NCBI GenBank assembly: GCA_022732315.1
Contig: JAIJUV010000164.1
Location: 1 to 5,842, forward strand
Reading direction: 5' to 3'
Length of the DNA: 5,842 nt
Source: Prevotella sp.
GTDB taxonomy: Bacteria > Bacteroidota > Bacteroidia > Bacteroidales > Bacteroidaceae
A program made the position numbers and the translations under genes. Of this stretch, positions 1 to 5,773 are shown piece after piece. The notes under the pieces were generated by a model. The model ran no database searches. It had not been told where the DNA came from and worked only from the letters and a program-made list of their open reading frames with translations. Numbering within the stretch: the first letter of the stretch is position 1; every line of letters begins with the position of its first letter.

Positions 1-260
1 CCCGAAGGGGGCCAACTTTCAATAACCGCTGGTGGAATGACCGAAGGTCATGGAACCTGCGGACAACCAATAGTAGGGAGAAAGCGTCCCCGAAGGGGGG
101 GGGCGAACCACATCCAGTCTTGCTCCTGTTCGCCCCCTTCGGGGACGGTTAGAGAGTGTGTCAGCTATCCGCAGGTTCCATTCCCTTCGGTCATTCCACC
201 CGCGGTTATTCACATTCGCCCCCTTCGGGGACGGCAGGATGCTACTTGCGAAACTTCAGT
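1..260 (+). repeat. Palindromic dispersed element, copy 1 (left edge cut)
   Basis: This copy matches copy 2 (3641-3900) almost base for base and begins about three bases inside the element, so its left end lies outside the window. It has a left arm (1-63), a central hairpin (85-108 paired with 128-146, loop about 19 nt) and a right arm (168-233) that is the reverse complement of the left arm with a few mismatches. The GTCCCCGAAGGGGGCGAA core occurs four times: 1 (partial), 86, and in reverse complement at 129-146 and 215-232. The tail GCGAAACTTCAGT at 248-260 is shared with copy 2. The second core has an expanded run of nine G (95-103). No convincing protein is encoded; open frames across it are composition artefacts. 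It resembles a REP/MITE-like non-autonomous element, but mobility is inference. Confidence 0.85.
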
Positions 261-286
261 TAATAAAACAGAAAATGGCAGAAACG

Positions 287-304
287 ATAACAATAACAAT
301 AACA
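287..304 (+). repeat. Three tandem ATAACA hexamers upstream of the 180-aa gene
   Basis: ATAACA is repeated three times without a break in the A-rich leader before the start codon at 327. It may be only a low-complexity 5' leader. No TAnnTTTG promoter motif is visible between the element and the start codon, so the promoter of this gene is not identified. Confidence 0.6.
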
Positions 305-326
305 GATAAAAAAACAAAATAAGATA

Positions 327-869
327 ATGGAAAATAAAAGCAAAAAGATTGAAGAGATTTTCAAGCAGGATCTTCACATGTATCTTGCGGGTAAGAACCG
401 GGTAGACGAGCAGTTGCCGGATGCTCCGGACATCGAGGAGCAGTGGGCGAAGATTGGCGAGGCCTATCTGCCTGATGCCATGAGGGAATTCACCAAATAT
501 CCTACCGTGGCGCTGGGCTGGATCATGTTCGTGGGCATGGCCGTGGCAAAGTATTGGGACGAGGACTGGGAGCTATATAGTAAGGTAGAGAATCTCTACA
601 CCTACCTGCGCGACCGCATCGACTTCGACCACATGGACGACCATATCCTCGACAACGTTCTCCTGCTCGATGAGAACGAGCACAAGGCTACATCGGCACT
701 CGTGGCAGAATGCGCAGCCCGCACCTATACCCTGCTCATCCACCAGGGCTTTGAGCCAGGCACCGAGGCTGCCTTCCGAGGCTTCATCGCCGCCCTCCAC
801 CAGATGTATCTGATGGGTGCCGCCATCCAGCTGAAGTCGATGGGCTACCACATGACGCAGCTGCAGTAA
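327..869 (+). CDS. Uncharacterised 180-aa protein
   Basis: I do not recognise the family with confidence. The chain is 180 residues, acidic, without a signal peptide, and probably mostly helical and cytosolic. Notable stretches are a Trp/Tyr-rich segment around residues 58-84 (YPTVALGWIMFVG followed by AKYWDEDWELY), an acidic middle (about 96-117), and a C-terminal helical part (about 121-176) rich in Ala, Met and His with ALHQMYLMGAAIQL. The moderately hydrophobic GWIMFVGMAVA stretch is too short and too close to charged residues to call a membrane span. The ATG at 327 follows a very A-rich leader, usual for Bacteroidetes, and no alternative start nearby fits better. The open frame, codon bias and regular composition support a real gene. 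It stands alone: the SulP gene downstream has its own promoter 98 nt after this stop. Function unknown. Confidence 0.85.
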   Translation: MENKSKKIEEIFKQDLHMYLAGKNRVDEQLPDAPDIEEQWAKIGEAYLPDAMREFTKYPTVALGWIMFVGMAVAKYWDEDWELYSKVENLYTYLRDRIDFDHMDDHILDNVLLLDENEHKATSALVAECAARTYTLLIHQGFEPGTEAAFRGFIAALHQMYLMGAAIQLKSMGYHMTQLQ

Positions 870-888
870 AAGCCCCCTAATCAAGTTA

Positions 889-930
889 TTAGGCACGGAT
901 TACACGGTAATTCGTGTAATCCGTGCCTAA
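889..930. repeat. Perfect 18-bp inverted repeat (hairpin) after the 180-aa gene
   Basis: TTAGGCACGGATTACACG (889-906) is followed by a 6-nt loop (GTAATT) and its exact reverse complement (913-930). It starts 20 nt after the stop at 869 and lies about 37 nt upstream of the SulP promoter. It could terminate or protect the 3' end of the upstream transcript, but no U-tract follows on either strand, so it is not a standard intrinsic terminator. It does not share sequence with the larger CCCCGAAGGGG elements. Confidence 0.85.
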
Positions 931-966
931 ATACCATCCAAGATATTAAGAAAGTTTAAAAAATAT

Positions 967-997
967 TTTGTTATATGAAATAATAGTTGTACCTTTG
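967..997 (+). promoter_or_regulatory. Bacteroidetes-type promoter of the SulP gene
   Basis: A -33 box TTTG (967-970) is separated by 19 nt from a -7 box TACCTTTG (990-997), matching the Bacteroidetes primary sigma consensus TTTG / TAnnTTTG. Transcription should start several bases after 997, giving a leader of about 50 nt before the ATG at 1057. The leader near the start codon is A/T-rich (CTTTTTAA just before ATG) with no Shine-Dalgarno motif, as is common in this phylum. Confidence 0.85.
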
Positions 998-1056
998 CAC
1001 TCGATTTTCGGATAACGAAGCAAAATCACATTAATTTATATAACAAAACTTTTTAA

Positions 1057-2745
1057 ATGAAGGCAATAGCAATTAAGTCGAGTTTGTTTTCTTGCTTGAA
1101 GAACTACAACAAGAAGACATTCATGTCTGACCTCATGGCAGGTATCATCGTTGGTATCGTAGCCCTGCCTCTGGCCATCGCATTCGGTATCGCTTCTGGC
1201 GTGACACCCGAGAAGGGTATCATCACCGCCATCGTAGCAGGTCTCATCATCTCCATCTTCGGCGGAAGCAAGGTGCAGATCGGCGGACCTACAGGAGCAT
1301 TCATCGTCATCATCTATGGCATCATCCAGAAATATGGATTCGAGGGATTGACCATCGCTACCCTGATGGCAGGTCTCTTTCTGGTGCTCTTCGGACTGCT
1401 CCGCTTAGGTACCATCATCAAGTACATCCCTTACCCTATCGTGGTGGGCTTTACCAGCGGTATCGCCGTAACCATCTTCACCACGCAGATTAAGGACCTC
1501 TTTGGTTTGACATTGGCTTCTAACCCTTCCGACTTCCTGGAGAAATGGGGTGTCTACTTCCAGAGTTTCGACACCATCGACCCTTGGTGCGCCCTCATCG
1601 GCGTGGTGAGCGTGGTGGTTATCGCCATCACTCCTAAGTTCAGCAAGAAGATTCCGGGTTCGCTCATCGCCATCATCCTGATGACCGTTGTGGCACTGCT
1701 GCTCAAGCAGTTTGCCGGAGTTGAGAGTATCGAGACCATCGGCGACCGCTTCTCTATCAGCAACGAGTTGCCTGCGGCTCAGGTTCCAGAAATGAACTGG
1801 GAGACCATCAAGAGCCTCGTGTCTCCAGCCATCACCATCGCCATCCTCGGTGCCATCGAGAGCTTGCTCTCTGCTACCGTAGCCGACGGTGTAATCAGCG
1901 ACCATCACGATTCCAACACCGAGCTGATAGCCCAGGGTTTGGCCAACATCGCCTCTCCCCTCTTCGGCGGTATCCCTGCCACTGGTGCCATCGCCCGTAC
2001 CATGACCAATATCAACAACGGCGGTAAGACTCCTGTAGCGGGCATCATCCACGCCGTGGTATTGCTGCTCATCTTCCTGTTCCTCATGCCTCTTGCCAAG
2101 TACATCCCGATGGCGTGTCTGGCGGGTGTATTGGTAGTGGTTTCCTACGGCATGAGCGGCTGGAGAAGTTTCCTGGCACTGATGAAGAATCCTAAGAGCG
2201 ACGTTACCGTGCTCCTGATTACCTTCTTCCTTACCATCATCTTCGACCTGACTGTAGCCATCGAGGTGGGCTTGATTATCGCCTGCCTGCTCTTCATGAA
2301 GCGAATGAGCGAAACCACTGATGTTACGGCAGTTACGGAGGATGAGATTGACTTGAACAAGGAGTATGATTTCCTTTCTACCAACCTGGAGCACTATACG
2401 ATTCCTAAGGGTGTGGAGGTTTACGAGATCAATGGTCCGTTCTTCTTCGGAGCGGGTAATAAGTTTGAGGAGGTGATGGCTGCGTTCGGCGACCGTCCTG
2501 AGGTTCGTGTGATTCGCATGCGCAAGGTTCCGTTTGTTGATTCTACGGGTATTCACAACCTCACGAACCTCTGCGAGATGAGTAAGAAAGAGGATATCCA
2601 GGTGGTTCTCTCTGGTGTTTGCGAGAAGGTAAACGCGCAGTTGGAGAAGGCTGGTTTCTACAATATGCTCGGCAAGGAGAACATCACGGATCATATCAGC
2701 AAGGCGCTGAAGCGTGCTGAGGAGATTATCGAGAATAAGAAGTAA
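1057..2745 (+). CDS. SulP-family anion transporter with C-terminal STAS domain
   Basis: This is a 562-residue inner-membrane secondary transporter of the SulP/SLC26 family. The N-terminal part (about 17-415) has the hydrophobic segments of the family's 14-helix, two-repeat fold. Diagnostic stretches are LMAGIIVGIVALPLAIAFGI (26-45), the VQIGGPTGAF motif (73-82), and the region 266-332 carrying AIESLLSATVADG, DSNTELIAQGLANI, GGIPATGAIART and TPVAGIIHA; Glu268 and Asp277 lie in the conserved ESLL/VADG block. A cytosolic STAS domain follows (about 450-555) with VDSTGIHNL at 494-502, the position corresponding to the SpoIIAA phosphorylated-serine motif. Length and domain order are normal. The core resembles bicarbonate/sulfate-type SulP proteins such as cyanobacterial BicA, but the substrate (bicarbonate, sulfate, C4-dicarboxylate) cannot be fixed from sequence alone and no carbonic anhydrase or sulfate gene is adjacent. 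The gene is monocistronic, with a promoter at 967-997 and a terminator at 2771-2820. Confidence 0.96.
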   Translation: MKAIAIKSSLFSCLKNYNKKTFMSDLMAGIIVGIVALPLAIAFGIASGVTPEKGIITAIVAGLIISIFGGSKVQIGGPTGAFIVIIYGIIQKYGFEGLTIATLMAGLFLVLFGLLRLGTIIKYIPYPIVVGFTSGIAVTIFTTQIKDLFGLTLASNPSDFLEKWGVYFQSFDTIDPWCALIGVVSVVVIAITPKFSKKIPGSLIAIILMTVVALLLKQFAGVESIETIGDRFSISNELPAAQVPEMNWETIKSLVSPAITIAILGAIESLLSATVADGVISDHHDSNTELIAQGLANIASPLFGGIPATGAIARTMTNINNGGKTPVAGIIHAVVLLLIFLFLMPLAKYIPMACLAGVLVVVSYGMSGWRSFLALMKNPKSDVTVLLITFFLTIIFDLTVAIEVGLIIACLLFMKRMSETTDVTAVTEDEIDLNKEYDFLSTNLEHYTIPKGVEVYEINGPFFFGAGNKFEEVMAAFGDRPEVRVIRMRKVPFVDSTGIHNLTNLCEMSKKEDIQVVLSGVCEKVNAQLEKAGFYNMLGKENITDHISKALKRAEEIIENKK

Positions 2746-2770
2746 TTGATTACGATTACAATTACAGTTG

Positions 2771-2820
2771 AAAAATCCGATGGATATCTATCAAAAGATA
2801 TGCATCGGATTTTTTGTTTT
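2771..2820 (+). terminator. Rho-independent terminator, probably bidirectional
   Basis: AAAAATCCGATG (2771-2782) pairs with CATCGGATTTTT (2803-2814); after one G-G mismatch, ATATCT (2784-2789) pairs with AGATAT (2796-2801) around a 6-nt loop. A T-rich tract (TTTTTTGTTTT, 2810-2820) follows on +. The A-run at the left side provides a T-run for transcripts arriving from the convergent ATPase gene, so it probably serves both. The rest of 2746-2869 is A/T-rich with imperfect ACTATAAA repeats (2838-2869) and no gene. Confidence 0.9.
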
Positions 2821-2869
2821 ATAGTCATAAATAGCTAAACTATAAATTGTTAACTATAAACTATTAACT

Positions 2870-3607
2870 CTACAAAACTTTTCCCAGGAACTCCTGGAGT
2901 CTAGGCGATTTCGGATGATTGAACACCTCATCCGGTGTGCCATCTTCCGTGATATAGCCATCGCTGAAGAAGAGCACGCGATTGGCCACTTCACGGGCGA
3001 AACCCATCTCGTGCGTCACTACCACCATCGTCATGCCTTCGGCAGCCACATCCTTCATCAGCTGCAACACCTCGCCCACCATCTCGGGGTCGAGCGCAGA
3101 CGTAGGCTCATCGAAGAGCAACACCTCGGGATTCATCGCCAGAGCACGGGCGATGGCTACACGCTGTTTCTGTCCGCCCGAAAGACTGTCGGGATAGCTA
3201 TCTGCCTTATCCAGCAAGCCGATGCGGGTAAGGAGTTCCGTTGCCTTCTCATCGGCTTCTTCCCTTGTCATCTTGCCCAGTTCCACCGGAGCCAGCATGA
3301 TGTTGCGGCGGATGGTCATGTTGGGGAAGAGGTTAAACTGCTGGAACACCATGCCCACACGCTGGCGCATCTTGTTGATATCTACATCCCAGGAGGTGAT
3401 ATCCACGCCGTCGATGTAGATTTTGCCCTTGCTAGGCTGCTCCAGCAGGTTGATGGAGCGCAGGAAGGTACTCTTTCCACAACCCGATGGGCCAATGATG
3501 GCAACCACCTCGCCCTGATGGATGGAGGTGGTAATGCCCTTGAGAACCTCGTTGTCGCCGAAGCGCTTGCGAAGTCCCTCTATCTTGATTATCTCGTTTT
3601 TATCCAT
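2870..3607 (-). CDS. Polar amino acid ABC transporter ATP-binding protein (GlnQ/ArtP type)
   Basis: This 245-residue cytosolic ATPase powers the importer whose binding and membrane parts are encoded by the upstream fusion gene. All nucleotide-binding motifs are present: Walker [10 protein letters not shown] (39-47), Q-loop FQQFNLFP (88-95), signature LSGGQ (142-146), Walker B LLFDEP with Asp166/Glu167, D-loop SALD (170-173) and switch His199. The stretch [20 protein letters not shown] and the C-terminal FLGKVL are typical of the polar amino acid uptake subfamily (GlnQ, ArtP, HisP). Length is normal. The ATG follows an A/T-rich leader. It is the second gene of the operon, but the gap to the fusion gene is 336 nt and filled by palindromic element copy 2, which is unusual for partners of one transporter. 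The exact substrate, and hence a gene symbol, cannot be assigned. Confidence 0.96.
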   Translation of the reverse strand: MDKNEIIKIEGLRKRFGDNEVLKGITTSIHQGEVVAIIGPSGCGKSTFLRSINLLEQPSKGKIYIDGVDITSWDVDINKMRQRVGMVFQQFNLFPNMTIRRNIMLAPVELGKMTREEADEKATELLTRIGLLDKADSYPDSLSGGQKQRVAIARALAMNPEVLLFDEPTSALDPEMVGEVLQLMKDVAAEGMTMVVVTHEMGFAREVANRVLFFSDGYITEDGTPDEVFNHPKSPRLQEFLGKVL

Positions 3608-3617
3608 AATTATTTAT

Positions 3618-3900
3618 TCAAGTATCGCAAGAAACCTCCGGTCCCCGAAGGGGGCCAACTTTCAATAACCGCTGGTGGAATGACCGTAGGTCATGGAACC
3701 TGCGGACAAGCATCAGGAGGGAGAAAGCGTCCCCAAAGGGGGCGAACCACATCCAGTTTTGCTACAGTTCGCCCCCTTCGGGGACGATAGAGTGTGTGTG
3801 TCTGCTATCCGCAGGTTCCATGACCTACGGTCATTCCACCAGCGGTTATTCACATTCGCCCCCTCCGGGGACGGCAGAAAGTCACATGCGAAACTTCAGT
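3618..3900 (+). repeat. Palindromic dispersed element, copy 2 (complete, inside the operon)
   Basis: The complete copy is a nested palindrome. Outer ends TCAAGTATCGCAAG (3618-3631) and CATGCGAAACTTCA (3885-3898) are imperfect inverted repeats. Long arms follow (3641-3706 and 3808-3872), of which 3664-3706 and 3808-3850 are a perfect 43-bp match. The centre is a second hairpin, 3728-3747 with 3767-3786 (19 of 20 pairs, loop 19 nt). The GTCCCCGAAGGGGGCGAA-type core appears at 3641, 3729 and, reversed, at 3768-3785 and 3855-3872. It fills nearly the whole space between the importer fusion gene and its ATPase gene, so an operon mRNA would contain a large two-tier stem. No target-site duplication is obvious. 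Together with the internal -7-like motif it accounts for the 336-nt gap without a gene. Confidence 0.88.
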
Positions 3901-3938
3901 CATTTGTTATCAATTCAAGCTTTGCTTTAGGCGGATTG

Positions 3939-3946
3939 CAAATCTA
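3939..3946 (-). promoter_or_regulatory. Possible internal -7 box (TAGATTTG) for the ATPase gene
   Basis: Read on the - strand, TAGATTTG fits the Bacteroidetes -7 consensus TAnnTTTG and overlaps the TAG stop of the fusion gene. No TTTG -33 box is seen at the expected distance upstream, so this is a half-match. If used, it would start a transcript just before palindromic copy 2 with a leader of about 320 nt for the ATPase gene. Confidence 0.25.
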
Positions 3947-5545
3947 TTTCCTTTCACTCTTTCTTAATCGCTTTTCCAGCTTCCTTACCCCGGCATTCAG
4001 ACCCAAGACGAGGAAGAGATAGACCAGCGCTACTACGCCCAATGGCATCATGGCCTCGTAGGTGATGCTTCGGATGATGTCCGAGCCCTTGGTGAGATCT
4101 ACCAGTCCGATGTAGCCGCTGATAGACGTTTCCTTGAGCAGGGTGATAAGCTCGTTACCCATCGCCGGAAGCACGTTCTTGAAGGCCTGCGGCAGAATGA
4201 TGAGGCGCATCGTCTTGCCATAAGAGAGACCGAGACTCCTGCCCGCCTCCATCTGTCCGTTATCCACCGACATGATGCCCGAACGGATTACCTCGGCAAT
4301 ATACGCCGCTGAGTTCAAGCCGAAGGCAATGACGGCAACAAAAATCTTGTTGACATCTGCCGACGCAAACACCACGTAATAGATGATGAGCAACTGCACC
4401 ATGGTTGGCGTGCCACGCATGATGGTAAGGTACAACTGGCAGATGATGTTAGGAATCTTCCAGTCGCCCTTGCGCTCGTGGCGGGCACGGACGATGGCTA
4501 TCAGCGTGCCGAGAATCACGGAAAGGATGATGGCGAAGAAGGTGATGATGAGGGTATTGCCCAAGCCCTGGAGCATATACTGATAGCGGTTATCGTCGAT
4601 AAAGCATGACTTGAACTTATCAACGAATCCACGCTGTGAATCAGCCACTTTCGCATCACCCGAGTTCACCATGATTACCTGACGCACATCGGCATAGGAA
4701 TCGGTGAATCCGATGTTCTTCTCTCGTTCCGGCGTAACCGTGATACCAGCGATTCCGGCATCAGCCTTACCCGCCTGTACCGAGGTGATGATGGCATCAA
4801 ACTCCATATCGAGTATCTCCACATCCACGCCCAGCACATCGCCGATGGCATTCGCCACATCCACATCGATGCCCACTATCTTACCATTCTGGTAATACTC
4901 GAAAGGTTCGAAGGTGGCATTGGTGGCGAAACGAAGGCTCTTCTTCAACCCCAGCTTCTGCAAGGCTTCCGGTCCCATCTTCTTCGCATCAGAAGGGTGC
5001 TGGGTATCGGAAGATGAGTTCAGCTTACCAGCAGATGTCTTGGGCGTATATGCCACGGCAATGCCCCGTTCCAGATGTCGGTTTACGATGGAATCGATGA
5101 CGCCATTCGCTTTCAGAATGCGGATGGCATGGTTGATAGACTGCTTCAACTCGGCATGATCCTTGCCAACGCAGATGGCGAAAGAGGATGCATCGAAGGT
5201 TTCGGGCAGGATTTGTAGCGATGGGTTCACCCGCTGGAAAGCCTTGGCAGGCGCTTCATCGGTCACCATACAATCTATCTTACCCTGGAGGAGTGCCTGG
5301 ATGGCATCGGCTCCCTTGTTGTAGCGTTCTACCTTGGTGCCATCTCCCTTCTTTTCCAACTCGGTGGCAAGACCATCGCTGGTAGTGCCAAGCTGAACGC
5401 CGATTACGGCGCCCTGCAAATCCGCCTTCGTCTTCATCTGCTTTCTGGCTTCGGATGATGATTCCGAGCCGCAAGAAGCCAGAAGAAGGCAAAGGAAGAT
5501 TGCAATGTTACTTAAACTAAATCGCTTGAATCTGTTTATTATCAT
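3944..5545 (-). CDS. Fused substrate-binding lipoprotein and permease of a polar amino acid ABC importer, with permuted binding domain
   Basis: This 533-residue protein joins the periplasmic binding domain and membrane channel of an amino acid importer. A lipoprotein signal (1-25) ends in lipobox LASC with Cys25. Residues about 38-160 match lobe 2 plus the C-terminal end of type-3 solute-binding proteins (ADLQGAVIGVQLGTTSD, then QALLQGKIDCMVTDEA, then INHAIRILKANGVIDSI). A Ser/Lys-rich linker (about 161-195) leads to the N-terminal lobe-1 segment (about 200-295: LRFATNATFEPFEYYQNGK, VGIDVDVANAIGDVLGV, AGITVTPEREKNIGFTDSY). The HisMQ-type permease follows (about 320-525) with RGTPTMVQ (377-384) and the EAA loop EAGRSLGLSYGKTMRLIILP (433-452) that contacts the ATPase. 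Ligand residues by alignment to E. coli GlnH (Arg75, Asp157) are Arg274 and Asp96. The frame is uninterrupted, so it is not a broken gene. Tandem-domain GlnP fusions are known; this lobe order is not the usual one. The ATPase is downstream. No clear promoter is seen; copy 3 of the palindrome lies just upstream. Confidence 0.94.
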   Translation of the reverse strand: MIINRFKRFSLSNIAIFLCLLLASCGSESSSEARKQMKTKADLQGAVIGVQLGTTSDGLATELEKKGDGTKVERYNKGADAIQALLQGKIDCMVTDEAPAKAFQRVNPSLQILPETFDASSFAICVGKDHAELKQSINHAIRILKANGVIDSIVNRHLERGIAVAYTPKTSAGKLNSSSDTQHPSDAKKMGPEALQKLGLKKSLRFATNATFEPFEYYQNGKIVGIDVDVANAIGDVLGVDVEILDMEFDAIITSVQAGKADAGIAGITVTPEREKNIGFTDSYADVRQVIMVNSGDAKVADSQRGFVDKFKSCFIDDNRYQYMLQGLGNTLIITFFAIILSVILGTLIAIVRARHERKGDWKIPNIICQLYLTIMRGTPTMVQLLIIYYVVFASADVNKIFVAVIAFGLNSAAYIAEVIRSGIMSVDNGQMEAGRSLGLSYGKTMRLIILPQAFKNVLPAMGNELITLLKETSISGYIGLVDLTKGSDIIRSITYEAMMPLGVVALVYLFLVLGLNAGVRKLEKRLRKSERK

Positions 5546-5555
5546 TTATTTAACT

Positions 5556-5745
5556 ACTGAGCTTCCGTATATAACCTCCTACCGTCCCCAAAGGGGGCGA
5601 ATGTGAATAACCGCGGGTGGAATGACCGAAGGTCATGGAACCTGCGGATAGTCCGGATACTCTCTACTACCGTCTCCGAAGGGGGCGAACAGGAGCAAGA
5701 CTGGATGTGGTTCGCCCCCTTCGGGGACGATTCCTTCCTACCATC
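5556..5745 (-). repeat. Palindromic dispersed element, copy 3 (inverted, shortened)
   Basis: It is related to copies 1 and 2 in reverse orientation. The outer-arm part is at 5582-5650 and the central hairpin is CGTCTCCGAAGGGGGCGAAC (5671-5690) paired with 5710-5729. The end ACTGAGCTTCCGT (5556-5568) resembles the terminal ACTGAAGTTTCGC of the other copies. Similarity fades after about 5745 and the second long arm is absent, so this copy can form the central hairpin but not the long outer stem. Cores lie at 5584-5601, 5672-5689 and, reversed, 5711-5728. It fills most of the 212 nt between the partial gene at the right edge and the fusion gene start, and would lie in the fusion gene's upstream or leader region. 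Confidence 0.82.
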
Positions 5746-5746
5746 A

Positions 5747-5773
5747 GGGCAGACGCATTAAATTGCGCTGCCC
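5747..5773 (-). other. Short hairpin overlapping the stop codon of the partial gene
   Basis: GGGCAG-A-CGC (5747-5756) pairs with GCGCTGCCC (5765-5773) around an 8-nt A/T loop, with one bulged A. It overlaps the TAA stop at 5758-5760. No T-tract follows on the - strand, so it is at most a weak terminator-like or mRNA 3'-end structure. Confidence 0.35.

Noticed and set aside
37..309. Open frame across palindromic copy 1 as a small protein gene
   Set aside because: It runs through repeat arms, has a low-complexity Asn tail, and its reading is not maintained in copy 2.
889..930. Calling the 18-bp hairpin an intrinsic terminator
   Set aside because: No T-tract follows on either strand.
1405..2694. 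Long 429-codon open frame on the - strand opposite the SulP gene
   Set aside because: It is antisense to a clear SulP/STAS protein, rich in His, Asp, Arg and Gln as expected of a shadow frame, and has no recognisable domain.
2915..3790. 291-codon + strand frame opposite the ATPase gene
   Set aside because: It is antisense to an intact ABC ATPase with every motif, and continues into the repeat.
3944..5545. Two complete tandem binding domains as in GlnP
   Set aside because: Only about 260 residues are available before the permease, and each half matches a different part of the family, so there is a single domain in swapped order.
3944..5545. A decayed or misassembled fusion gene
   Set aside because: The frame is continuous over 533 codons, the linker is plausible, and the ligand and EAA-loop residues are kept. 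An assembly error cannot be fully excluded without reads.
5571..5592. Promoter TTTG / TATACGGA upstream of the fusion gene
   Set aside because: The -7 box matches only the TA of TAnnTTTG and the 17-nt spacer is short, so it was not listed as a feature.
1..5745. CRISPR array from the recurring CCCCGAAGGGG core
   Set aside because: Spacing is irregular, the cores occur in both orientations, the spacer-like sequences are themselves repeated between copies, and no cas genes are present.
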